A stretch of 6,381 bases of DNA from Bacilli bacterium (GTDB taxonomy: Bacteria > Bacillota_I > Bacilli_A > ML615J-28 > CAG-698). Both the position numbers and the translations under genes were made by a program. The DNA is taken from NCBI GenBank assembly GCA_028693885.1, contig JAQUUM010000078.1, forward strand, positions 1-6,381. Direction: 5' to 3'. The notes beneath the pieces were generated by a model that saw only the letters and a program-made list of their open reading frames with translations, made no database searches and was not told the DNA's origin. Of the stretch, positions 1 through 5,667 are shown in pieces (position 1 is the stretch's first letter; every line of letters starts with the position of its first letter).

Positions 1-418
1 TAATCAGCCTTACTATGGACAAAGACCTGATACTCAACCTAACAATCCATATTTAAATCAACAAAGAGATGGGTTTAACCGCCCTAATCAGCCTTACAAT
101 AGCCAAAATCCTAATTGTAATGCACCTAATCAATATTATTCGACAAATCCAAATTATTCTAAACCGCCTTATGATCAAGCAACACCAACTGGAAACTATA
201 ATTCAGTGCCTACTTCAAATCCATCAAATGATACAAAATCAGACCCTATTGTGCAAACAAATACTGTTAACTGTCCAGATTGTGGAACGATAGTTATTAA
301 AGGTCAAAAATTTTGTAGTAACTGTGGCAAACAAATGAAACAAAATTGTCCTCAATGCGGAACTGAAATTTCAAGTAACAGCAAGTTTTGTAGCAACTGT
401 GGATTTAAAGTAAACTAA
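1..418 (+). CDS. C-terminal part of a double zinc-ribbon protein with an Asn/Pro/Gln/Tyr-rich linker (5' end outside window)
   Basis: The frame is open from base 2 to a TAA at 416-418, giving 138 visible residues with no start codon, so the gene begins upstream; the GTG at 206 is an internal Val codon. The first ~85 residues are a low-complexity linker rich in Asn, Pro, Gln and Tyr, with an NQPY motif repeated (the DNA at 1-13 recurs exactly at 85-97). The end carries two matching zinc ribbons, CPDC-10 residues-CSNC and CPQC-10 residues-CSNC, each able to hold one zinc. Such C-terminal ribbons occur on several kinds of bacterial protein, including SPFH/band-7 proteins and small membrane proteins, so the missing N-terminus decides the function. 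It converges on the radical SAM operon and shares its terminator. The reading frame and zinc ribbons are clear; the role is unknown. Confidence 0.88.
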   Translation, partial: NQPYYGQRPDTQPNNPYLNQQRDGFNRPNQPYNSQNPNCNAPNQYYSTNPNYSKPPYDQATPTGNYNSVPTSNPSNDTKSDPIVQTNTVNCPDCGTIVIKGQKFCSNCGKQMKQNCPQCGTEISSNSKFCSNCGFKVN

Positions 419-446
419 AAAAACATTTCTATTGAAATGTTTTTTT
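417..446. terminator. Bidirectional intrinsic terminator between convergent genes
   Basis: A perfect 13-bp inverted repeat (arms 417-429 and 434-446) encloses a 4-nt loop, TATT. The core AACATTTC/GAAATGTT is flanked by seven A on one side and seven T on the other, so either transcript ends in a hairpin plus U-tract. It includes the last two bases of the upstream gene's TAA stop (416-418) and two bases of the opposing gene's TAA stop (447-445), so it serves both the zinc-ribbon gene and the radical SAM operon. The stem is AT-rich and therefore of modest strength. Confidence 0.85.
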
Positions 447-900
447 ATTGCTTTAAAAATAGTTTTCTATTTATAAATAACAAAATTTTTCTAAATAAAA
501 ATAGTTTTCTCCATATCATTTCTTTAATTTTATACATTTTATTACTTCTAACATCTATAGTTTTATTTTTCTTTATTATACTTGAAACATAACCAATAAT
601 TTCATTTTCAAAAACTATTTCTTTGACTGTCAGTGCATCACCTGATACGATATAATAGTTTTTTTTCTTTTTTAATATTCTGTGAATTATAAAATTATTT
701 TTTTTATATAAAATTATATCTCCTGGCTTTAATTTATGAGTTATTTTTTCAATTATGATTTGATCAATTCCATCTAATAAAAAAGGGTACATACTCTTTC
801 CTGTTACAGTTAAATTAACTTTACTATTGTTATTTAAGCCCTCAATAACAATTGAAGAAATATCACTGAATTTAATTTTTTTTATATTATATTCTTCCAT
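445..900 (-). CDS. Small S26-family (signal-peptidase-like) serine peptidase, probable maturation protease of the operon
   Basis: The product has 151 residues counted from the ATG at 900, which lies one base after the stop of the preceding gene. A TTG at 909 is in frame but overlaps that gene; neither start has a strong ribosome site, which suggests translational coupling. The S26 nucleophile motif GKSMYP (Ser36) is followed by PGDIILY (59-65), an IIHRI motif (His73) and SGDA (86-89). This order matches S26 peptidases using a Ser-His pair, as in SipW/Sec11, rather than the Ser-Lys pair of ordinary bacterial leader peptidase. There is no N-terminal membrane anchor. The last ~30 residues are alternately basic and hydrophobic and could lie along a membrane. 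As last gene of a radical SAM/kinase/PqqD operon it may remove a leader peptide; that role is inferred. A LexA-like S24 fold is related, but no DNA-binding domain is present. Confidence 0.82.
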   Translation of the reverse strand: MEEYNIKKIKFSDISSIVIEGLNNNSKVNLTVTGKSMYPFLLDGIDQIIIEKITHKLKPGDIILYKKNNFIIHRILKKKKNYYIVSGDALTVKEIVFENEIIGYVSSIIKKNKTIDVRSNKMYKIKEMIWRKLFLFRKILLFINRKLFLKQ

Positions 901-901
901 G

Positions 902-1165
902 TTACTCAAGCAGATTGTTTTCCTTCAAAACATTTATAAAATCTTTTACATCAATAGTTGCCTCTTCTTTTGATATTTGATATTCATCACACAGAACTTT
1001 AATTAAATCCTCCTCAGATTTCTCCTCTATTAAAGATTCCCAAAGTAATTTTGCAGACTCATTCAAAGTAATCATCCCATTAAAATTAATTGCTGCATCT
1101 TTTACTGGTATTACAACATACTCATCTACTATTTCTCTTAACACATAATCTTTTTTAATTTTCAT
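902..1165 (-). CDS. PqqD-like peptide-binding protein (RRE, RiPP recognition element)
   Basis: The product has 87 residues. The ATG at 1165 is chosen because GGAG (1175-1172) sits 6 nt upstream; the longer frame opens with a TTG at 1195 that lacks such support. PqqD proteins are winged-helix-like chaperones that hold the leader peptide of a precursor and present it to a radical SAM enzyme. Seen here is the usual PqqD outline: an N-terminal strand pair (residues 5-20, VLRE...YVVIP), a short FNGMITLNESA segment (28-38) corresponding to the family's 'i.LNe.a..iw..l' core, Trp42, then the helix-rich half with acidic EEDLIKVL and a closing helix ending in NNLLE. The start overlaps the kinase stop by 11 nt and the stop is 1 nt from the peptidase ATG, so the three are translated as a unit. 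The family call is good; the partner peptide is not visible. Confidence 0.85.
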   Translation of the reverse strand: MKIKKDYVLREIVDEYVVIPVKDAAINFNGMITLNESAKLLWESLIEEKSEEDLIKVLCDEYQISKEEATIDVKDFINVLKENNLLE

Positions 1166-2015
1166 AATTTTCTCCAATGATTTTATTGTAAACAACTTTT
1201 ACAGCTTCTTTTGATACATCACATTCTAATCTATAAAATTTAATTATTTTAGAAAGTTTATTTACATTAGCAATTATATTATCATTTTTATCTAAATTAT
1301 CACTTCTTATAAAATTTTTAATTATTTCTTTTAACATCTCTTTAGAATTTAAAGAAAAAATTTCATTGTGTTTAGACTGTTTAATAAAAACTACAGCTTT
1401 TAAAGGTACTTCGCAGTTAGTATTAAGACTGGTTTTCCCACTCCAAGGCGAACCTATTACATAAGCATTATCATCAATAACTTTGATTATAGGCTTATCA
1501 TCATTAATAATAGTAACTCTATCTTGGAATTCAGTTTTCCAAAGATTAGCCTGTGTAGACTTACCCGTTCCAGAAGGTGCAGAAAAAATTATTCCAGAAT
1601 TATCAATGGCTATAGCCGAACCATGAATTACCAATAAATTGTTTTCTAAAAAAACTTCATTTACTAACATTGAAATCAAGTTATATTCTTTTATTTCTAA
1701 GTCTTCAACATCTTTTTTGAAATACGCTATTACTTTTGTATCTCTATCATAATATTCAACTTTCATAACTATTTGATTTTTTATATTTTTTAACACAAAC
1801 ACTTTTTCACAAATTTCTGTTGAGCATAATATTCTATTATTAAATTCTTTAATAATTTCAAATTTTTCTAAGTATATTTCATCAACATATATAGTAGATA
1901 TACTATAATTAGCTATGATTGAATCAGAAATTTGATATTTGGTAAGTCTTTCATTCATAATTTCTGATTTAAAATTAAAATCAAAAATTATATCTGCTAT
2001 CTTATATTTTCCCAT
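1155..2015 (-). CDS. HprK/PEPCK-fold P-loop kinase (HPr-kinase-related, RiPP-associated type)
   Basis: The product has 286 residues from the ATG at 2015; an in-frame TTG at 2027 would add four. The start overlaps the radical SAM gene's stop by 14 nt. A divergent N-terminal ~125 residues lead into the kinase core: VIHGSA (129-134), a Walker A loop APSGTGKST (146-154, Lys152), an acidic NDDKP motif (171-175) where HPr kinase has its metal/catalytic aspartates, and GSPWSGK (188-194). This pattern belongs to HprK-related kinases found beside PqqD and radical SAM or lasso-peptide genes, not to true HprK of sugar regulation, which has a different N-domain and sits near lgt. Relatives in lasso peptide clusters phosphorylate the peptide's terminal serine. 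Here the target is unknown; a peptide or protein handled by the neighbouring enzymes is the best inference. Confidence 0.82.
   Translation of the reverse strand: MGKYKIADIIFDFNFKSEIMNERLTKYQISDSIIANYSISTIYVDEIYLEKFEIIKEFNNRILCSTEICEKVFVLKNIKNQIVMKVEYYDRDTKVIAYFKKDVEDLEIKEYNLISMLVNEVFLENNLLVIHGSAIAIDNSGIIFSAPSGTGKSTQANLWKTEFQDRVTIINDDKPIIKVIDDNAYVIGSPWSGKTSLNTNCEVPLKAVVFIKQSKHNEIFSLNSKEMLKEIIKNFIRSDNLDKNDNIIANVNKLSKIIKFYRLECDVSKEAVKVVYNKIIGENYEN
1172..1177 (-). promoter_or_regulatory. Ribosome binding site fixing the start of the PqqD-like gene
   Basis: On the minus strand TTGGAG (1177-1172) lies 6 nt before the ATG at 1165, inside the end of the kinase gene. It selects the 87-residue form over the longer TTG-initiated frame. 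Confidence 0.65.
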
Positions 2016-3024
2016 TTTTATCCGCAAACCTCACCTTAGCACATTCTAACAAATACGAACTACATTTTTCTATATTTCCTTCAGAATATAGTTTTGCAGG
2101 ACATACATAACATAAATTATTAAACTTACACTTTTCGCAATCACTGCACTTCTTAGATTGTGAAACACTTTGTTTTAGTTTATCCCAAGCCGTTTTAAAG
2201 TCACTGTTTAAAATATCAATCCTTGGATAATCAAACAAACTACAAATTGACATTTTCCCTTCCCAATTTACAAAGAAAGCACTTTTGCCAGCCGAGCAGT
2301 TAAAGCCATTAGACGTATTAACAAAAGGCTTATTAAAATAAATTTTTAACTTTTCTTCAAACATTTTTTGATATCGCAGCAACTGAGTTGGAGATAATCT
2401 ATCTACATCGCTCTTCTTATTAGAATATCTGTTTGGACCCACATATAGTGAATTTTCTATAGGTAAATTGAATTTTAATAACAGTTCTAATAGATTGTCT
2501 AAGTTATTATATGTTTCTAAAATCGGTATTGTTCTTAAAACAATATTAAGATTTGCTAATCTCATTTTTTCAATATTGTTTATTACTCTTGAAAAGCCAT
2601 CTTTATATCCACAAATCTTTTCATACATTTCAGCACTATCACCGTATATTGTTATAGCAATATATTCTGGTGGCCTTGATTTCAATCTTTCTATAACTTC
2701 ATCACTTAACAAAGTTCCATTAGTATATAAGATAATTTTTATACCTAAATCATATACTCTTTCATACAAATCCATAAAATCATTTTTTAAAAATATTTCT
2801 CCGCCAGTAAAATTGGCAAAAAGCATACCTGAATTTATGGCTTGTGTTATAATATTATACCAATCATCATTGCTTAAATCTTTTGTTTTATTATGTTTAT
2901 GAACATAACACATTTTGCAGTTCATATTACAATTAGCTGTTATTTCAAATTCGCCAGCAATTGGAATTTTTTTCTCCGAAGCTTTATTAAGAAGTTTTAT
3001 TTTATATTCATTATAATAATTCAC
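2002..3024 (-). CDS. Radical SAM/SPASM peptide- or protein-modifying enzyme
   Basis: The product has 340 residues from the GTG at 3024, or 345 if translation begins at the ATG pair 3039/3036. GTG is preferred because GATGAGG (3037-3031) lies 6 nt before it, and the mapped promoter would leave the ATG almost leaderless. The radical SAM core shows CNMNCKMC (Cys32, Cys36, Cys39) for the 4Fe-4S cluster that cleaves S-adenosylmethionine, and the TGGE motif (73-76). The C-terminal SPASM domain has Cys243-12-Gly-4-Cys261, then Cys293, 296, 299, 305, 308, 321 and 328, enough to ligate two auxiliary clusters as in PqqE, AlbA and anSME. SPASM enzymes mostly make thioether or C-C crosslinks in peptides, or formylglycine in sulfatases. 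First gene of the four-gene operon; the PqqD partner favours a ribosomal peptide substrate. The exact reaction cannot be read from sequence. Confidence 0.9.
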   Translation of the reverse strand: MNYYNEYKIKLLNKASEKKIPIAGEFEITANCNMNCKMCYVHKHNKTKDLSNDDWYNIITQAINSGMLFANFTGGEIFLKNDFMDLYERVYDLGIKIILYTNGTLLSDEVIERLKSRPPEYIAITIYGDSAEMYEKICGYKDGFSRVINNIEKMRLANLNIVLRTIPILETYNNLDNLLELLLKFNLPIENSLYVGPNRYSNKKSDVDRLSPTQLLRYQKMFEEKLKIYFNKPFVNTSNGFNCSAGKSAFFVNWEGKMSICSLFDYPRIDILNSDFKTAWDKLKQSVSQSKKCSDCEKCKFNNLCYVCPAKLYSEGNIEKCSSYLLECAKVRFADKNGKI

Positions 3025-3030
3025 ATCATA

Positions 3031-3037
3031 CCTCATC
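3031..3037 (-). promoter_or_regulatory. Ribosome binding site favouring the GTG start of the radical SAM gene
   Basis: GATGAGG on the minus strand ends 6 nt before the in-frame GTG at 3024. No comparable site precedes the ATGs at 3039 and 3036, which overlap this element. Confidence 0.5.
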
Positions 3038-3047
3038 ATTTAACTAT

Positions 3048-3076
3048 ATATTACCATATTATTATTACTTTGTCAG
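3048..3076 (-). promoter_or_regulatory. Sigma-A-type promoter of the radical SAM operon
   Basis: On the minus strand CTGACA (-35, 3076-3071) is separated by exactly 17 bp from TAATAT (-10, 3053-3048), and TGG just upstream makes an extended -10 (TGnTAATAT). Transcription would begin near 3041. That is only about 2 nt from the upstream ATG but about 17 nt from the GTG start. Confidence 0.65.
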
Positions 3077-3092
3077 TTATTTTTGAAATATA

Positions 3093-3121
3093 TTGATTTA
3101 TATAGCTTTTTTAGTTAAAAT
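3093..3121 (+). promoter_or_regulatory. Sigma-A-type promoter of tmcAL-mrp
   Basis: TTGATT (3093-3098), a 17-bp spacer and TAAAAT (3116-3121) form a reasonable housekeeping promoter, with a start near 3128 and a leader of about 20 nt. It lies back to back with the radical SAM promoter in the same ~110-bp gap. The region is so AT-rich that chance matches are possible. Confidence 0.55.
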
Positions 3122-3136
3122 ATATATAGTTGCGAA

Positions 3137-3143
3137 AAGGAGG
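3137..3143 (+). promoter_or_regulatory. Strong ribosome binding site of tmcAL
   Basis: AAGGAGG lies 4 nt before the ATG at 3148. A longer frame opening at a TTG at 3130 would contain this site within the coding region, so the ATG is the start. Confidence 0.85.
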
Positions 3144-3147
3144 CCTT

Positions 3148-4323
3148 ATGAAAGTATTAGGACTTATTATGGAAATCAACCCTCTCCATAATGGACATAT
3201 TTATTTTATAAACCAAGCTAAAGCTTTAACTAGTCCTGATATTACTATTATAATAATGAGTTCAAGTTTTACAATGCGCGGTGAAACCATGATAATGGAT
3301 AAATTCAGTAGAACTAAATTATTACTTGAAAAAGGAGCTGACTTAGTCTTTGAACTTCCCTTTTTAAGCACTGTAAATAGTGCAGATCTTTTTGGCCTTA
3401 ATTCTGTTAGCATCCTTAGAGATCTTAATGTAACAGATATTTCTTTCGGAGCTGAACTTAGAAACATTGAAAAATTAAAATTAATCTCTAATTATTTAAC
3501 CTCAAAAGAATTTAATACTGAAATCCAGCGTTTCATAAAATTAGGAAATTCTTATGCTACTAGTGCTTTAAAAGCTTTAACTCTACTAACAGATGATGCT
3601 GAGATAATCAACAATTTTTCTCTACCTAATAATACTCTAGCCGTTCAATATATTAACGCTGCTAAAAAATTAAACTATCCAATTAATTTCTTTCCTATAA
3701 AACGAATTGGAAACAATTATTATGATAAAACAATAACTAGTAAAATAGCAAGTGCTACCGCTATCAGAGAACTCATCAAAAATAAAGAACCACTTAATAA
3801 ATTTGTTCCAGACGAAGTAGCTGCCTATCCTTTTAAAGGCGTAAATTTGTCAGAAGAAAAAATATATAATTTTTTGAAATTTATATTTATAAATAAAAAA
3901 ATCGATGAAATAACTAATATTTATGGAGTTGACGAAGGAATCGAAAATAGAATATCTACGATTTTAAACGAAACATCTAATTATTCATCTTTTATGGAAA
4001 AAGTAGTAAGTAAGAGATATAGTTATTATAGAATTCAAAGAACCATACTTCATATTCTATTAAATACTCCTAAAAACTTACAAAGCAAATCAAACTATTA
4101 TTTAAGAATGCTAGGATGCAATGATACTGGTTTAGAATATATTAATTCTTTACCTAAAGAAACTAAAAAAGCAATAATTACAAGCGTTAAGAACTTACAA
4201 AATAATATAGTTGTTGATTACGAAATTAAAGCAACTAAACTTTACGATTTATTAACAAATAGTCAGACAATTCTTGAAGAATATAAAATTCCAATAAAAA
4301 AAGGAGATAAATATGTCAATTGA
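3148..4323 (+). CDS. tmcAL: tRNA(Met) cytidine acetate ligase TmcAL (YlbM family)
   Basis: The product has 391 residues, about normal for the family. TmcAL activates acetate with ATP to acetyl-AMP and transfers the acetyl group to N4 of the wobble cytidine (C34) of elongator tRNA-Met, preventing misreading of isoleucine codons. The nucleotidyltransferase signature is plain: MEINPLHNGH (8-17) contains the HxGH ATP-binding motif. Further family blocks follow: SSSFTMRGE (38-46), GADLVFELP (63-71), FGAE (100-103), LPNNTLAVQYI (159-169), IKRIGNNYYDK (184-194) and SATAIRELI (202-210). The C-terminal ~150 residues are less conserved and helical. AAGGAGG precedes the ATG. The end overlaps the mrp start by 11 nt, so the two are probably co-translated. 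The cytoplasmic tRNA-modification role is established for B. subtilis YlbM; here it is assigned by motif match. Confidence 0.93.
   Translation: MKVLGLIMEINPLHNGHIYFINQAKALTSPDITIIIMSSSFTMRGETMIMDKFSRTKLLLEKGADLVFELPFLSTVNSADLFGLNSVSILRDLNVTDISFGAELRNIEKLKLISNYLTSKEFNTEIQRFIKLGNSYATSALKALTLLTDDAEIINNFSLPNNTLAVQYINAAKKLNYPINFFPIKRIGNNYYDKTITSKIASATAIRELIKNKEPLNKFVPDEVAAYPFKGVNLSEEKIYNFLKFIFINKKIDEITNIYGVDEGIENRISTILNETSNYSSFMEKVVSKRYSYYRIQRTILHILLNTPKNLQSKSNYYLRMLGCNDTGLEYINSLPKETKKAIITSVKNLQNNIVVDYEIKATKLYDLLTNSQTILEEYKIPIKKGDKYVN
4301..4306 (+). promoter_or_regulatory. Ribosome binding site of mrp inside tmcAL
   Basis: AAGGAG lies 6 nt before the ATG at 4313, within the last codons of tmcAL, and supports the 11-nt overlapping start. 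Confidence 0.75.
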
Positions 4324-5314
4324 TTTAATTAAACAAAAATTAGGAGTATTAATGGATGATTCACTTGGAAAAACTTTATTAGAAACAGGTGGAATTAAGC
4401 ATTTAGGCATTAATGAAGATGATAACATTGTAGTCATCGTTATAGCTGTTGGAAAAAAAGATGCTGATTTAGAAAAGAAAATGCGTAGAGAAATAGCTAA
4501 AATAGTGAAAATTGATTTAAATTACTCTGGACTAAAACTAGAAATTGAAGAATTTAAAAAAATAGATAGTATAGTAAAAGGTAATACTAAATTTGTAATA
4601 ATTGCATCTGGTAAAGGTGGAGTTGGAAAATCAACTGTTACCGCTAATATTGCATATGCTTTATCAAAAAAAGGGAAAAAAGTTGGTATTATTGATGCTG
4701 ATATCTATGGATCAAGTATTCCAACATTGTTAGATTACAATGTTAAAGATGCTAAAATAGAGGTTAACGATAATAAAAAAATTATTCCGTTTATGAAAAA
4801 TAATATTGAGTTTATATCAACTGAATTTTTTGCTGAAATAGGTGCTCCAATATTATGGCGAGGAGCGATGGTTAGTTCTATGATAAATAGTTTGTTTTAT
4901 GATGTAGCATGGAATAAAGAACTTGATTATATGATTATTGATATGCCTCCAGGCACAGGAGATGCTACATTAGATTTAAAAAATATAATTCCTAAAAGTG
5001 ATGTTATAATAGTTACAACTCCTCATATATCTGCATCCCATGTTGCCATAAAAGCTGGTTATGCAGCTCAAGAACTTAAGCACATTGTATTTGGTGTAAT
5101 TGAAAATATGTCATACTTTCTAAATAAATCTAGCGGAGAGAAAGAATACATATTTGGAAAAGGAAAAGGTGAAGAACTGGCAAAGAAACTTAACGTAACT
5201 TTGTTAGCAGAAATTCCTATTAATTTACCTGCAAAAAACACTGGTTTATACGAGGACAATGAATTAATCGGACAAATATACAATAATATAGCCGATAAAA
5301 TTATTAATAAGTAA
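4313..5314 (+). CDS. mrp: Mrp/ApbC/SalA-type P-loop ATPase (Mrp/NBP35 family), lacking the CxxC motif
   Basis: The product has 333 residues. Residues 1-85 resemble the DUF59/MIP18 domain that leads many Mrp proteins. The ATPase follows: deviant Walker A GKGGVGKST (100-108, signature Lys101 and Lys106), the switch block DADIYGSSIPTLL (128-140), LWRGAM (181-186), Walker B IIDMPPGTGD (208-217) and VIENMSYF (262-269). Mrp/ApbC proteins bind and pass on Fe-S clusters through a CxxC pair just after ENMSYF; here the segment reads LNKSSGEKEYIFGKG with no cysteine. As I recall it, B. subtilis SalA, a regulator of scoC, is likewise without this pair, so a SalA-like or otherwise non-carrier role is possible. 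It is translated from an AAGGAG site within tmcAL and ends before a strong hairpin. The family is certain; the cellular role is not. Confidence 0.92.
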   Translation: MSIDLIKQKLGVLMDDSLGKTLLETGGIKHLGINEDDNIVVIVIAVGKKDADLEKKMRREIAKIVKIDLNYSGLKLEIEEFKKIDSIVKGNTKFVIIASGKGGVGKSTVTANIAYALSKKGKKVGIIDADIYGSSIPTLLDYNVKDAKIEVNDNKKIIPFMKNNIEFISTEFFAEIGAPILWRGAMVSSMINSLFYDVAWNKELDYMIIDMPPGTGDATLDLKNIIPKSDVIIVTTPHISASHVAIKAGYAAQELKHIVFGVIENMSYFLNKSSGEKEYIFGKGKGEELAKKLNVTLLAEIPINLPAKNTGLYEDNELIGQIYNNIADKIINK

Positions 5315-5320
5315 TTAACA

Positions 5321-5362
5321 AAAAAGAAGATGAAATTCGTGCTTGAATTTTATCTTCTTTTT
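5321..5362. terminator. Bidirectional intrinsic terminator between mrp and the DUF1292 gene
   Basis: An 18-bp stem (5321-5338 with 5345-5362) has a single G-T pair and a 6-nt loop, GTGCTT. The arms read AAAAAGAAGATG... and the complement ...ATCTTCTTTTT, so a U-tract follows the hairpin in both directions. It lies between the mrp stop (5314) and the opposing gene's stop (5375-5373). Confidence 0.9.
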
Positions 5363-5372
5363 ATTATATTAA

Positions 5373-5666
5373 TTATTCTTCAGATTCCTCTTCATTATCA
5401 TTTTCAAATGCAGTTAAAACTTCTTCAATCATCTTCCATTCTTCATCTGTTGTAATCTCATTTAATTCACCGATTTCCCCCTCAAGTGGTTCATAAGATG
5501 CAGCATAAACTTGAATCTCTTCTTCTTCTAAACTTCCTGTAGGGTAAAACAATACATAGTTTTTATTAAATTCGTTGTTTTCAAAAGTAAATAGTATGTC
5601 ACACAAAATCTCATTACCTTTATCATCTACATAAGTCAACTGATTTTCTTTTAATTGATTTTTCAT
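5373..5666 (-). CDS. DUF1292 family protein (YrzB-like)
   Basis: The product has 97 residues, the usual size for this uncharacterised family. It shows a short strand-rich core (YVDDKGNEILCDILFTFE near residues 12-29, then YVLFYP at 37-42), a conserved-looking EEEEIQVYAASYEP segment (47-60), and an EEW-containing helix. The tail is very acidic (ENDNEEESEE). No catalytic residues or membrane segments are apparent, so it is a small acidic cytoplasmic protein of unknown function. The ATG lies 1 nt after the ruvX stop, with AAAGGA 7 nt upstream. The order alaS-ruvX-DUF1292 is that of B. subtilis alaS-yrrK-yrzB, and this supports the assignment as much as the sequence does. It is last in its operon, ending at the 5321-5362 hairpin. 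Confidence 0.88.
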   Translation of the reverse strand: MKNQLKENQLTYVDDKGNEILCDILFTFENNEFNKNYVLFYPTGSLEEEEIQVYAASYEPLEGEIGELNEITTDEEWKMIEEVLTAFENDNEEESEE

Positions 5667-5667
5667 A

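Noticed and set aside
69..293. Open frame of 74 codons on the + strand, rich in Ile, Leu and Gln
   Set aside because: It is an out-of-frame shadow of the zinc-ribbon protein's linker; the frame ending at 418 has clear CxxC motifs and runs through this whole stretch.
1155..2015. Kinase read as classical HPr kinase/phosphorylase (hprK)
   Set aside because: The N-terminal domain is unlike HprK, no lgt or PTS gene is nearby, and the PqqD/radical SAM context matches HprK-related peptide-associated kinases instead.
3040..3057. Five-codon minus-strand frame MVIYS just upstream of the radical SAM gene, considered as a leader peptide or tiny precursor
   Set aside because: It overlaps the predicted -10 box and lies upstream of the predicted transcription start, and it has no ribosome site.
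2468..3096. Two + strand frames (2468-2902 and 2893-3096) opposite the radical SAM gene
   Set aside because: They are antisense to a gene with unmistakable radical SAM and SPASM motifs, lack ribosome sites and give low-complexity hydrophobic products.
3201..3467. Minus-strand frame opposite tmcAL, considered as a small peptide gene
   Set aside because: It is antisense to the conserved TmcAL motifs, has no ribosome site and no sign of a precursor peptide.
4252..4437. Minus-strand frame opposite the tmcAL/mrp junction
   Set aside because: It is antisense to two well-supported coding regions and has no independent support.
5068..5283. Minus-strand frame opposite the 3' part of mrp
   Set aside because: It is a shadow of the Mrp coding sequence with no start signals.
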